NCBI RefSeq assembly: GCF_032362555.1
Contig: NC_083531.1
Coordinates: forward strand, 434,001 to 498,000
Length of the DNA stretch: 64,000 nucleotides
Reading direction: 5' to 3'
Source of the DNA: Amyelois transitella
Lineage: Eukaryota; Arthropoda; Insecta; Lepidoptera; Pyralidae
The notes beneath the pieces were generated by a model, which worked only from the letters and a program-made list of their open reading frames with translations, was not told the origin of the DNA and did not search any database. Positions within the stretch are counted from its first letter, which is position 1, and every line of letters begins with the position of its first letter. The position numbers were made by a program, and so were the translations under genes. Of this stretch, positions 45,201 to 57,164 are shown one piece after another.

Positions 45201-47481
45201 ACCTAAGTGCTGGAACAGAGTGCGAGATATTAAATTAACAATTGACTTTGATTGAAAGATTGTGTTGTGAAAAGGTGGACTGTGTAATTAGATAAAATAA
45301 ACATACATACATACATATGGTCACGTCTATATCCCTTGCGTGGTAGACAGAGTCAATAGTCTTGAAAAGACTGAATAGCCACATACAGCTATTTGGCTTA
45401 ATGATAGAATTAAGATTCAAATAGTAACAGGTTGCTAGCCCATCGCCTTAAAAAAGAATCCCAAGTTTGTAAGCCTATCCCTTAGTCGCCTTTTACGACA
45501 TCCTTGGGAAAGAGATGGAGTGGTCCTATTATTTTTTGTATTGATGCCGGGAACCACAAGTATGTATGTAGGTATAAATTAATAATTGACGAGTGGAGCA
45601 GGATCAGTTCTGTTGAGAAACCATTTATTTTTTAAAAAGGTTTTGCCCGCGACTTCTTTCGCCGTCAAAGTTTACTAAAATGCAATACAAATGATATGTT
45701 ATGTTAAGAAAGTTTTTGTTACACTTAAGTGAAGGTTTTAGATATTTGACCAAGTTAAAAAAAAAGGGATGGTGATTGGAGGCAGGCCTTTTTATCATTA
45801 AGAAAAGTTATATGTATATACTTAACAGTTTGTAAGTTAGACCAAGCCTAATACGTCAGAGAAAATGGCTTTCTAATCGGAACAGTTTTAATAATAATTT
45901 TGGAAAATCGTCTAGACATCATTAGGAACCTACATGCCACATTTCAAGTCCCTAAACCCAGCGGTGTGGGCTGGGCGTTATCCATCAGTCACTCAGTAAT
46001 GAAAGTTTTAATATGTATAATCTTATATATAAAATTCTCGTGACACAATGTTTGTCTCCATACTCCTCTGAAACGGCTTTACTGATTTTAACCAAATTTT
46101 GCATGGATATTCAGTAGGTGGCGTATTGGCTAACATCTATTTTTCATACCCCTAAGTGTTAAGGGTTGTCCACCATTAACATTTTTTTTATAATTGTATA
46201 CAATTATTTTTTTTGCGAAACAGCGTTTGCCGTGTCAGCTAGTATTGATATAAAATATAGATTTGTTCATCTACCTTACTCCGTATCTTAGTGGGCAGCA
46301 GGTAGGCGATACTCTTTGGCGTCATGACCTTCTTGTCAATGAGTGAATACAGCACGTCTGTCACGTGGCGCGCGTAGCTCAGTGTGTTGTAAAGTTTCAA
46401 CGCCACAGACGCTTGGTTTTCACAGAATATGCAGACGTACTCTTTCCTCTGAAATCATAATTATTATCACGTCTTTATCCCTTATGGGGTAGACAGAGCC
46501 AACCATCGTGAAAAGATTGGATGGGGTTTTACACGAAGCAACTCCCTCTCAGGTGGGCCTGATCACCACAACCTTTGCAGTGGAACATAATCTGTATTGG
46601 ATCAGATTAGGTTCACATTCAGTTGCCTGAATGATTCCTTTTTTGCCATAGAAAAGATAAGTAGCCAATGATATTCCTTGAGGGTCAAGGGTCAATTCTA
46701 TTATTTCTGTTGTGAATTTTATCAAAATCGTTTAGTGGCTTAGGCGTGAAAGAGTAACATTTGCATGCCTAACCCTTACGGAGAAGACACAGCTAACAGT
46801 CTCGCAAAGACCGAAAGGCCACTTTCAGCTGTATAGCTTAATACAATGACATTGAAGTTCAAATAGTGGCAGTTTGCGAACCCATCGCCTAAATAAAGAA
46901 TTCATACATATAGTCACGTCTATATCCCTTACGGGGAAGACAGAGCCAATAGTCCCAAAAAGACTGAATGGCCACGTTCAGCTGCTCGACTTAATGATGG
47001 AATTGAGATCCAAATAGTGACAGGTTGCTAAACCCATCGCCTAAAAAAGGATCGCAATTTTATGAGCCTATCCCTTAGTCGCCTTTTACGACATTTATGG
47101 GAAAGAGATGGAGTGGTCCTATTCTTTTTTGTATTGGTGCCAGGAACCACATGGCACAATAAAGAATATTGGATAAAATTAAGATTAACAAATCAAATAA
47201 AGAATAATACAAAAAAGCTAAATTCCTAGGCATTCACGAGAGGCATTGTAACAAGAAGGTTGGCAAATATTGCTGATTTAGTTAAGATAGGTATATATAA
47301 AAAACCAAAATACATGATTTGTCTAACTCACCGAAAACGGTTCCAAGGAGGTTAGTTTGATAAAATTTGATAGGTGAATAGGTTCAACTAATTTGCGATC
47401 ATTTTCTGTCCTAAAACAGACAGCACAGAAGTTTTTCTCCTTAGTAGTTATGTCTTCAATAAACTCTTGTAGGTCAGCCAT
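42241..47481 (-). CDS. ZAD-type zinc-binding protein without C2H2 fingers
   Basis: Six exons in transcript order: 47481-47332, 46448-46275, 45209-45102, 44501-44482, 43725-43137 and 42546-42241, total 1347 nt, 448 residues; all sites GT-AG and the frame stays open. The N-terminus carries a ZAD-like pair of knuckles: Cys19-x2-Cys22 (NFCAVCF) and Cys56-x2-Cys59 (VCIFC), followed by helices, as in insect zinc-finger-associated domains that mediate dimer formation in nuclear regulators. The rest is low in Cys, with a polar middle and a basic tail RKRGPRMSCSRKRKCEDDDDV that could be a nuclear signal. No C2H2 fingers are seen. The 20-nt exon is the weakest part of the model. The third exon end (45102) was chosen by phase. 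Nuclear regulatory role is inferred. Confidence 0.8.
42582..42815 (+). mobile_element. Dispersed LINE-3'-end-like repeat in intron
   Basis: CCGTGTGGTGGTACCGGCGC to GTTAATAGACGTGATTACAT, in the last intron of the ZAD gene. Confidence 0.65.
43757..44010 (-). mobile_element. Dispersed LINE-3'-end-like repeat in intron
   Basis: Reverse copy, CACATACATACACATGGTCA to GGGAACCACACGGCA. Confidence 0.7.
44575..44815 (-). mobile_element. Dispersed LINE-3'-end-like repeat in intron
   Basis: Reverse copy, diverged, recognised by GGTTGCTAGCCC-like and CGCCTTTTACGACATCCG words. Confidence 0.6.
44870..45030 (-). mobile_element. LINE 3'-end fragment in intron
   Basis: Reverse copy of the LINE 3' end (TTACTGCCGCTTCCAAGGCG, CTGCACTGCAGCATTTTCTT), same family as 4627-4793. 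Confidence 0.6.
45301..45562 (-). mobile_element. Dispersed LINE-3'-end-like repeat in intron
   Basis: Near full-length reverse copy, from CATACATACATATGGTCACG to GCCGGGAACCACA. Confidence 0.75.
46020..46250 (+). mobile_element. Unclassified dispersed repeat in intron
   Basis: Starts TATATATAAAATTCTCGTGA and ends TTGCCGTGTCAGCTAGT, a common lepidopteran repeat layout. No coding capacity. Confidence 0.5.
46906..47156 (-). mobile_element. Dispersed LINE-3'-end-like repeat in intron
   Basis: Reverse copy, ATAGTCACGTCTATATCCCT to GCCAGGAACCACATGGCA, in the first intron of the ZAD gene. Confidence 0.7.
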
Positions 47482-48543
47482 TTGAACTTCAAAAAGAATC
47501 AAACAAGACAATATCACTCCCTCACAATTTAACGTAACTTTTTAGTAGGAAACATCGCTTCTTATAATTTAAAAACCTAGATACTTTCGATATCAACAAA
47601 TTAAACCAAAAAAGTTCGCCTGGTTTTTGTTTTGTTCGGAAAATGATAGCTGTCAAATTTAAGACAGTGACATATAACCGCAGCGTAGTGATTTCAATGC
47701 AATTATTTCAACAAATCCACTAATAATTAATCGGCATACATCGATAACGCTATATTTAATTGAAATCGACTATTATTTTCCTTGTTTGTTTTTAGAAATT
47801 GGATATTTTTCTAATGTTCCTAAAGATGCCTCTAAACGAGCTTCTTTCACGACAAGCAACTAGGGTGTAGTTGCAAATTAACTGAACTATATCAACAATA
47901 TTGTCGACAATATCACATTTTCCTCGTAAATTAATTGCCATCATGTTGCAATTTTTATAGCTCGTTTACAGGTCCATTTCTTACAATGGATACATACACT
48001 AAAACTTAATTCCTCTAATCTTTGCGTATTCCCGGGAGCACCGTCAACCGTAACGCATTTGGAGCCCATAAAATTCTAAACGTGCCGTGTGGTTCCCGGC
48101 GCCAATATAAAAAAGGAAAGAGCCACTTCATTTCTTTCCCATGGGTGTCGTAAAAGGCGACTAAAGGTTAGGCTTATAAACTTGGAATTCTACTTTTAGG
48201 CGATGGGCTAGCCACCTGTCACTATTTGAATCTAGAATTGAGATTATTAAGCCTATCAGCTGAAGGTGGCCTGTCAGTCTTTTAAAACTGCTGACTCTGT
48301 CTACCCCGCAACGGACAGAGATGTGAATATATGAATGAATGGATAAAAAATTTCTTATCGATTGGGCAATACAATGTATATTTCAGAAGCTTTCCTAAAG
48401 TACGCAAAGTGCTATAGATTGCTAGAATTATCAGAAAAAAATCGTGCTGAAATATAATTCCTGTTCTATTTTATCATGAAATATGGTGTCGTGTGAAAAA
48501 TAATACAAAACCAATAAATAAAGACGGAATATAATTTCGTAGA
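47482..48543. other. Spacer between ZAD gene and RPUSD1-like gene
   Basis: No gene seen. 48083-48340 is a + strand copy of the LINE-3'-end-like repeat (GCCGTGTGGTTCCCGGCGCC onward). The 5' flank of the ZAD gene shows no TATA box. Confidence 0.5.
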
Positions 48544-50576
48544 CTAATCATTGGCACTATAGGATTGGTACTTGACGCCGATCACGTAGGGACGATCTAT
48601 GACGTCACAAGTAGCTCGGAGAGCCTCCTTTGTGCGGTACTTATTGAATATATCCTCGGACCTCCACTGGGTCTGGAAGCGCTTGTCTACAAAGAATGGT
48701 TCTGAAGTTTGGATATCGAGCGGCTCGGCGGGAAGGGGAAGAACCAATCTATGAATATGAAAAAAAAAACATTTCAATAAGTTACCGCCATCATCGCGAA
48801 CCATTGTCAAACATAATTTAAAGATGCATGCTTAAAAAGTAGATTCCCTCGCGATCTAGAACCATTTTCATTCAGTTGGCATATTATTGCACACTATTAT
48901 TCAAAGGAAATTTAAGATTTAAGCAATTTAGAGGCATAAGACTAGTTTTCGCCCGCGGTTCTGCCCGCGAGAAGAGCAAAAGAATCTAACACTATGCAAA
49001 TCTTGAAATTGTTATTCTTCTATCGACCAAGCGGTTCTCACAGTCAACCTTAAACTCACCTGACAGCATGCAGGAACATCCTATGAGGCGCACTATCTCG
49101 TTTGTCGCTGTAAGTGTAGTCACCGAGTATGGTGTGTCCTATCGATTGGCAATGTACTCTTAGCTGGTGACGACGACCTGCAATGTTCGACACTTTATAA
49201 ACAAACTAATTCTTTCAATCTATAAATTACCAAAAAGGGTCTCTGAAAAAAATCACACACTAACTTAAATTGTTAGTTCTTCAAATTTAGCAGAATTGAA
49301 AATCTAAGGTTTTAGAAATTAAAAAAAAATACCAGTGATGGGCTTTAGAAGTACAACTGTCGCAGGGTCTGAGCCATAATATCCAGTCTCCAGCACCAGC
49401 ACCCTTGTCTGAGCTGCACGCGACTGGTCATTACGACTAGATTTCTTGGTCACTGCCAGCATCCGATGGCTAGAATGGGCGGTGAGAGGGTCAACTCCTT
49501 GAACAGATATACGTTAAGGTATTTTAAACATTCTTAGAAAGTTTCATGATAACTATTGCTATTCAACCGAGCAAAATTGTCTCAAACAATGGTCAGATCA
49601 CAACCCACTCGGGATCATATAAGTCCTCGGTTCTTCACTAAGAAGGGCGATAACAAAAAAGCAATAACATTAATAGGCAATATGCCTTATCTTTTCTCTA
49701 TTTCCATCACTCCAATAAGATCTATGTTTGAATTAGTGACAATAAGTCATATTGCCTTTCAAGATTCTAAATTTTAAATTTTGATGAACAGAACCTAATA
49801 ATCCATGAAATTTTTGTAACGAGCAATATTTTTTACTTACCAACATCATAATTTACATCTCCTAATTCGAAGGAAACATGTCCTCTCAAAACAGCTAAAT
49901 AATATTTATTCGTATGTCGTCCTTCAAACAACTTCCCAGCACGTGCAGCAGCACTTTTGTTTTTAGCAATACAAAGTACTCCACTTGTTGCATAGTCGAG
50001 TCGTTGGACAAAGTGCAGGGGGTGAGATGAGGTAGATAAATGGGAATCGTGCTGTGCTATGTGAAACGTCACCGTATTCTATAATACAATCATTAGTATA
50101 CAATTGCCGAAACATAGACAATATACACAGCGTAGAAAAAGATAATAAAATACGTTTAAAAGGAATCTAAATGAGAACTTCAAATCATATACATGGATCT
50201 AACTCCCGTAACTGTTTTAGGTAGGTACATATATATGACAAAAATGAGCACAAATTAATTTAAAATTATCCATAAATAATACTGAACTCGGACAAATTTC
50301 TATGACTGAACTGTTTTTCCACATAATGCAGATAGTCGATTACTAACGGTGAGTCGACTTATATTTCTAAACATTTCATGATATATACATCACTACACTG
50401 TTTATTTAGTTACGCAGCTAACCTTTAATTACAGAATTCCAGTGTCTACTGGATAAACAATAACAATTACCTACTGCACTTACCTTTTCATTTTCATCAT
50501 CTGAATTAATATACATATCATATGGCTTATTAACTATAATATAATTATCACTTTCGTATAACTTTTCGACTGCCAT
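48544..50576 (-). CDS. RPUSD1: RPUSD1-like RNA pseudouridine synthase (RluA family)
   Basis: Turns uridine into pseudouridine in RNA; the RNA target is not known from sequence. Five exons in transcript order: 50576-50484, 50078-49841, 49497-49333, 49177-49060 and 48748-48544, 819 nt, 272 residues. N-terminal MAVEKLYESDNYIIVNKPYD matches the family start; the catalytic loop is RLDYATSG with Asp59; the usual His before RLD is Gln here (VQRLD). KYYLAVLRGHV and GRRHQLRVHCQSIGHTILGD (from about 166) are the expected second and third family motifs. No mitochondrial leader is evident and the domain starts at once, as in RPUSD1 rather than RPUSD2. Divergent from the CAAP1-like gene across about 640 bases. 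Confidence 0.88.
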
Positions 50577-51213
50577 TCTCCAAATGCACAACTAATTAAT
50601 GGATGCGTTCAATGGTTTACTTAAAAATAGCCATTTAGTCAATTCAACACAAATTTAGTCAAGAATACCAAAAAAATGATTTCTTCAAATATAACGTGTA
50701 CTGTTTAGTAACATCTGATTCGGATTTATTTAGGATATTGGTAACTCTTGGACAAAAATGCAACAAAAGAGATTCTAACGCCGTTTGGAAAGCTTTTTCT
50801 ATACAAACACCGAGGACCTCTTCTAATGGCATTTTGTCGTGACACAATGTGTGGTAAATTTAATTTAACATAGCACTGCAACGTAAATTTTTTACTGATA
50901 ATATGGAAGGATATTTTTTATATTAATAGATAGATTGACATTTTAAAAACAAAATGCTATCTTATTTTATAGATGAAACTTCACTTTTCAGTTTTGAGAA
51001 CGCACCTTTTTTTTCATCATTGCCAAGACTAATTTGACAATTCTAAATCAATCAAATATCCCATGTAATGCTACTAAATTAAAAATCATTTTTGTGCATA
51101 TAAATAACCAGTACACAAGTATCTTTTAAATTTATGAAAGTAATCGCTGTGTTGTTTCATGCAAGCAGTTTACAATATATGATTCCTTGTGAATTTAATA
51201 GGAAATTTATGTA
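50577..51213. promoter_or_regulatory. Shared divergent promoter region
   Basis: Lies between the starts of the RPUSD1-like gene (- strand) and the CAAP1-like gene (+ strand). AT-rich, no TATA box at a fitting distance, consistent with housekeeping control. A 62-codon minus-strand frame (50847-50659, MCHDKMPLEEVLGVCIEKAF...) lies here; it may be a small gene, a 5' leader frame or chance. Confidence 0.4.
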
Positions 51214-54200
51214 ATGAGAAGACACAGAATTAAACGAGAGGACCCCGAGCCCTCCAGCTCTTACTCGCGTGGACAAGAAGATCATGACTTAGCTTATTAT
51301 ATCCACGATCGAGTTGAACTTATGCACCAAGTGTTTTCTGCTTTGAAACCTAAAGATCTGAAAGCCATGACGCCGGCTTGTATAAGTCATCTCTCTTTGG
51401 ATAATATAAAGGAATTATGTACTGAAGAGGTATGGATATATTCAATTCAAATATGTAGTTAAACTTTCAGGGTTATCTAAATTTATTCAAAGGAAAGAGT
51501 GGCTCTTCATCTGGATCTCTTGCGGCCTAATGTCGCTTCTCCCTTTCCCTGTTTCTATCTTTTCACTTTTCTTCGCAAAACAGCTTTAACCTAATGGTAT
51601 AATTTACTTTAAAAATTGGATATAAGCTGTCACTTATTGATGTCACATCACTTAAATCTAATTATATCTACTACCGCTTCCAAAACGTATGTGTAGAAGT
51701 GGTGAAACAAACACTGCAGCATTTTCACTGGACATCAATTTACAAATATAATCTCTTAAATCTAAATTGTGAACGAATGCACATTGTCTACATTAATAAA
51801 TGTCAATTAATTTCGTCAAATAGATAAAGATAAAAAAAGAAATGTACATACTGTACAAATCATGTCAACACCTTGTTAACAATGCACAGGCATTTAAGAG
51901 GCCATGTCAAGCTCGGACCACACATGCTTATCATAAATGTAATCCTTTTTGAATTTTCTATTATTCATTTCAAGAACACTTTGGTAATTTATTATAAAAA
52001 CTTATACAATTAATCAGAAAAGATTTCCCCACCTTAGTTAGCAGATGTACTGGGATCAATAACTTATAATTGTTCCGCAGTGATTTACTATTACATTCAC
52101 CTACTTTTTTAAAAGAGTTAAGTTTTTCCTAATATGCATAATATTATCGAATATGTATTGGGAAAGTAATGTTAAAATATTTAGATTTTTGAAAAATTCT
52201 CTAAGGAAATCTCTTCTTTTAGACAGCTTAATTGCTCTTTTGAAAAAGATAGCTTAAATTGCTCTTTTAAAATAAAAATAGTATATTTATGTATGTTTAT
52301 CTATGATTATCTCATGTTTCGCTAAACCAATTATGATACAGTTTTTAAGAAAGTGTTTGTTATTTGTTAAACTTATCAGAAGGTTTTAGAAATTTAAAAA
52401 ACCGACTTCAAAAAGGAGGATATTGATTGGAGGGCATTTTCTTTTTATTAGAAAATTTTATTAGAAAAGATATTATTAAAGTATGTTAGAAGTCAATCTG
52501 CCTGGTGGTAAGCAAGATGAGATTTAAACTTGTGCTTGATAGTACAGAAGTTGTACTTATCTACTTAGAATATTGGGCTTGTGGTAAATTCCAAACAGCA
52601 GCACATTATAAGTTATTTAAAATTTTTGTTACAGCTCCTTGGAATCAGCTCAAAGCGGTTATGCGCCATTTTGGACGGCGCTGAACCCCCGTCAGACACG
52701 GAGTCAAGCTTGTCGGCGTCTCCTGAGCACCTAGAGACCATCTCATTGGACAGCATCTCTTCTGATGAAGAGATTCTGAGTCAAGCTAGCAAAAAAAGTA
52801 AAAAGGTATTTGAAAACTCATGAATTCTGCACTTGAAATGGGTAAATTTCGCCAAGTTGATGATGGTTCACATTAGAATGGCCATACATACACACATATT
52901 ATGCAGGGTGGACAGAGCCAACCAAAATTGTGATTTCTTTCTGTCTGTCCATCAGCATTCACGTTACAAGAAAACATTTACTCTGATTTGAATTCCGTTT
53001 CCACAAATGTTTTTGGCTTGGTCTTACTTAAAATGCATTCAATATAAAATCACATAACAACGCCATATAGCGCATAATGGTGAAACTACAATGCGATGAA
53101 TATATACCACGTTGCATCTCCACTCTTAATTAGTTCTGGGAAATTAATTAGATGGCGCTGTCGATAGACAGAAAATGGTACATAGTTTTATGCCTACAGC
53201 GACAAATGTAATAATTTGAATTAATAAGATTGTTTTCATTTATAATATTTGACTTGAATGTGATTTCCTAAAGTATGATTGACACTTACATTTGATACTG
53301 TCCCTATAAATTTATACATTACAAATATTTACATACATAAAATCACGCCTCTTTCCCAGAGGGGTAGGTAGAGACTACATCTTTCCACTTGCCACAATCT
53401 CTGCATACTTCCTTCGCTTCATCCACATTCATAACTTTCTTCATGCAAGCTCGGCAGTTTCGGGTACTCTTGACCTGACCCTTTACCAGGACGTCCTTAA
53501 TTTAATCAAGATACGTTCGTCTAGGTCTTCCCTCTCCGACCTTTCCCTCCACACTCTTCTTGTATATCTGCTTAGTCAACCTGCTTTCATTCATGACGTT
53601 TATGGCCACCTTCAGCTGTTTGGCTTTATGATGGAATTGAGATTCAAATAGTGACAGGTTGCTAGCCCATCGCCTAAAAGAAGAATCCCAAGTTTATAAG
53701 CCTGGGAACGAGATGGAGTGGTCCTATTCTTTTTTTTATTGATGCCGGGAACCACACGGCACGTAACATACCCTTTTCTATAAATATTTTAAAAGAATAA
53801 ATGAATTGAAAACAGAAACACCGCCACCGCGACAAAAGCAAAAAGAATTCTCTTGAATGTGATTTCCCACGCCTCAGCTGGCGAAGTATGTTTGACACTT
53901 GTATTTATTTGATACTGTTCCTATAAATTTATACATAATATACCTAACAAATATTTGAAAGGAGTAAATGAATTGAAAACAGAAACACCGCCTTCTTGAA
54001 TGTGATTTCCTAGTGAAGTATGTTTGACACTTCTATTTATTTGATACTGTCCCTCTAAATTTATACATAATAACAAATATTTGAAAGGAGTGAAATGAAT
54101 TGGAACAGAAACACCGCCACCGCGACAAAAGCAAAAAGAAGAAGCGGTCGCAGTCCCCCGGTGCGGAGGGCGGGGAGGGCTCGCGGGCGGCGCGCGCGGG

Positions 54201-57027
54201 GCTCACGGTGCTGGAGCTGCTGGAGCTGCAGGCGCGCGCGCGCGCCATCCGCGCGCAGCTGCAGCAGGAGCGCGCCGCCAGTCAGTCCGCGACCCTTGTT
54301 ATTTGTTAAACTAGTTTTATTTGTAATGTGCTCCTTTAGTGAACAATAAAGCATTTACTTACTTACGGTTACACGAGTCGCGAGATGTGCCCGCGACTTC
54401 GTCCGCGTGGAAATAAGTTGATTAAGTAGTCCAATGATAGACAACTGGTTTAATGCTCAACAAATGGAGGCGCATCGCTTGGGCTGACATTATCCAAAGA
54501 AGACGCATCGTCATAAAACCACAACTCTGTCTGAGTGAACGACTCAGGAGAAGGAGGTTTAATGCTCAAATGTTGTTTAAGTGTTCAACTTTTGGTTTAG
54601 TTTGTAAATATTTTATTGGACACTAGCTGTGCCCGCGACTTCGTCCGCTTAAAATAGTTATTTTGGGCATTATTGAAACCGCCAAGGAAAAAAATTCACA
54701 TTTTCCCCGTTTTTTTTTTTCACATTTTCTATTATTTCTTTGCTCATAATTGTAATGTGATGTTATATAGCCTAATGCCTTCCTCGATAAATCGTCTATT
54801 CAATTGTCGTATTACAGCACATCCATACTAATAAATTAAAGAGCTTACTTGTACATATTTAAATTAAAAAATCGATCTTTTTTTTTTCAGAGAAAGCAAC
54901 GGACGCCGCCGCGGAGTCTGGCCACGAGGCGTCCTCCGACGACGAAGTGCTGGTGAAGGAGGAACCGCCCGAAGTGGTGGAAATCAGCAGCGGCGATGAC
55001 GAGAAACCTTCAGTGGTTGAGCTGGAGAAAGGTTAATGATGATTGTGTGCGATGACTAGTCCATTGTACTAATGGAAATGTGTTGTTGTTTGTGCCTGAG
55101 GTCCTAGTAGTATTAAAAAAAAAATTGTTTATTTTTTTAAACTAAGTATATTCACATAATATCTACTGCCGCTTCCAAGTGTAGAAAAAGCAACGGAACA
55201 AACTACACTGCAGTTTACAAAACTAGATAGAATAAGACTACTCCATCTCCTTCATGATGTAGCAAAGGCGTTCATCTTGTGCACCTTATACCGTGATCCG
55301 ATATTGATTCCCCTGCAAAGGTTTACGGATAATAGTCGGGAGTCACTTCATACCTAATTAACCAGATTCAGGATCAAAATCATAATCCACATAATTGTAA
55401 AGAGAAAAGATTTGTATGTTTGTAACGAATAAACACAAAAACTTATGAACAGAATTTGATTTGGTACACAGATTGAAATGAAGATAATTGTTGATAAGTG
55501 CCGTGTGGTTCCCGGCACCAATACAAAAAAGAATAGGACCACTCCATCTCTTTTGCCATGGATGTCGTAAAAGGCGACAAAGGGATAGGCTTACAAACTT
55601 GGGATTTTTTTTTTAGGCGATGGGTTAGCAACCTGAGGCTATTTGAATCTCAATAGGTACTATCATTAAGCCAAATAGATGAACGTGGTTCTGTCTACCT
55701 CGCAAGGGATATAGACGTGACCGTAATTGAAATAGCTATACGTAATTCGGTACTCGGTTTTATGTATATATCCCCTATCTTTGAATGATAACAAATTATT
55801 TTGGTTCTAGAAGAACAAAACGCATCTACGGAGACTGAGAAAACAGACGGCTCGCAGACAGTAACGAAGCGGATAAACAATTTGGTGATCACGGTGCCTC
55901 AGTCGACCACGACTAGGAAAATTAAACTCAATCGAACCAAGTCTCACCCAGCGGCCAATAATGAACAAGCGACGACTAGCGCCGCCAGTACTGAATCTCC
56001 TTGTATAGAACAAAGTAAAGTTGATAAAACTAATGAGGTTGTAACTGTAGCTAACAAACCTGCAGTGAAAGATGTCAGAAATAAAGACAAACCGAAAAAG
56101 AAAAAGAAGAAAAAAGATAAAAAGAAAACCATAGACAAAGACGGTAGTGACCACGACGAAATTATGATACAATTGTCCGATAGCGAGAAGTTAGATCTGT
56201 TGGAGGATTTAGATCGTAAAACTTACGAAATAGTTTCAAGCCACAGCTCCGAAGATTCCGAAAGTAGTAGTAGTGATAATGATTCAGATGACTCCTCGTG
56301 TTATGAAGTAGAAGGTGCGGTGTTGTCGAAAGAGCCCACAGCCAAAGAAATAGAAGCCCTCTCGGCGAAGATAGACGAGATAGAGAGAGTGGAAGTTGTT
56401 ACCGAAGAAGAAATTAAGGCGCACGAACAAGCTTTAGTTGAGAAGAGTAAGGCGGAGGAAGAAAACTTGGAACAAATATCATGGAAAGACAGGTACCTAG
56501 ACAGTACAAAAGTGAAGAAAGTTTTGACAACGTCAAATATATTGAATGCATTAAGAAAGAAGAACAAAGAACTCAAAAAGAAATTGGAAGAATCGAAATC
56601 TAAAGATTCAGATGTGCAGGTGAGTGTGGCTGAAACCAAGGAGAGTGAGACAGAGGTCCGACAGAGTGGAGTTCAGGCTGCGCAAGAGGAGGTGACCGCC
56701 GAGAAACAAGATGAAGGTAATTTCGAAGAAGGTTCTATAGAACAGTACAATACTTTACATGGCTCTACAAAATATGTCGATCCTGTGAAAGAACCTGAAG
56801 TAAATACAGAAGAAAAAAATCAGGAAACTGACGTAGAGAAACAAAAAGACAGTGTAGTGACGAAGGAAATGAAGAAAGATGCAAAACAATTGCTCAAAAT
56901 GTACAAGAGATTGCTTAAATATAACGATATGAACAAACAAAAAGATCCAAATAAAAAGAAAAAGAAAAAAAAGAAGAAGAGCAAAGATAGTGAGAATGTT
57001 GCCAGTGTTGAAAAAAGTGGCAATTAG
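51214..57027 (+). CDS. CAAP1: CAAP1-like protein with long charged extension
   Basis: Homologue of caspase activity and apoptosis inhibitor 1, a nuclear-type protein of poorly known mechanism. Exons 51214-51429, 52635-52805, 54109-54280, 54891-55031 and 55811-57027, 1917 nt, 638 residues, all GT-AG. Residues about 27-90 (YYIHDRVELMHQVFSALKPK, then IKELCTEELLGISSKRLCAILDG) align with the helical core of vertebrate CAAP1 as I remember it, and about 160-182 (LELLELQARARAIRAQL) with its conserved C-terminal helix. Beyond these the protein is Lys/Glu/Ser-rich, with runs such as KPKKKKKKKDKKK and a terminal nine-Lys run, making it nearly twice the usual length. Introns hold a reversed LINE (51620-52260), other repeats and partial copies of the exon 3 start. 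Poly(A) signal at 57165. Confidence 0.78.
51620..52260 (-). mobile_element. Reversed LINE C-terminal and 3' region in intron 1
   Basis: On the minus strand it reads the end of the RT protein (AIKLSKRRDFLREFF-like, broken), the HVWSEL end and the 3' untranslated region of the LINE seen at 10841-12598, up to a CTATAAG-type end. Several stops and shifts; inactive. Confidence 0.7.
53248..54108 (+). repeat. Repeated intron 2 / exon 3 boundary segments
   Basis: A unit with TTGAATGTGATTTCC, TTTGACACTT, ATTTGATACTGTCCCT and AAATTTATACATAATA recurs at about 53248-53335, 53850-53960 and 53995-54075. At 53816-53845 and 53983-53992 it carries copies of the first 30 and 10 bases of exon 3, each preceded by AAACAG like the true acceptor at 54106-54108. 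Confidence 0.85.
53337..53763 (-). mobile_element. LINE C-terminal remnant followed by dispersed repeat
   Basis: 53337-53600 is the minus-strand NRR-x-CMK LINE tail; 53606-53763 is a reverse copy of the LINE-3'-end-like repeat. Both split the tandem repeat of intron 2. Confidence 0.65.
54605..54830 (+). mobile_element. Copy of the CGCGACTTCGTCCGCG repeat in intron 3
   Basis: Starts ACTAGCTGTGCCCGCGACTT and has AATGCCTTCCTCGATAAATC near its end. A 40-base scrap of the same start lies at 54380-54415. Confidence 0.65.
55140..55230 (-). mobile_element. LINE 3'-end scrap in intron 4
   Basis: CTACTGCCGCTTCCAAGTGT and AAACTACACTGCAG, reverse strand of the LINE 3' end. Confidence 0.5.
55498..55728 (+). 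mobile_element. Dispersed LINE-3'-end-like repeat in intron 4
   Basis: GTGCCGTGTGGTTCCCGGCA to GGGATATAGACGTGACC, close to consensus. Confidence 0.75.
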
Positions 57028-57164
57028 GTTGCCGGTCTATTAAAAAAAATATATGATGTAAGAAAGTTTTGTAATGTAAGATTATTAAATTATTACGAAA
57101 TTATTACTTTATATCCCTTCCTTACACAATGCACGCTTGATATAATTACTTTACGATAGAACAA

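Noticed and set aside
55807-56172. Antisense frames over the Lys-rich exon of the CAAP1-like gene
   Set aside because: Poly-Lys codons read backward give Phe/Leu-rich frames; these are shadows.
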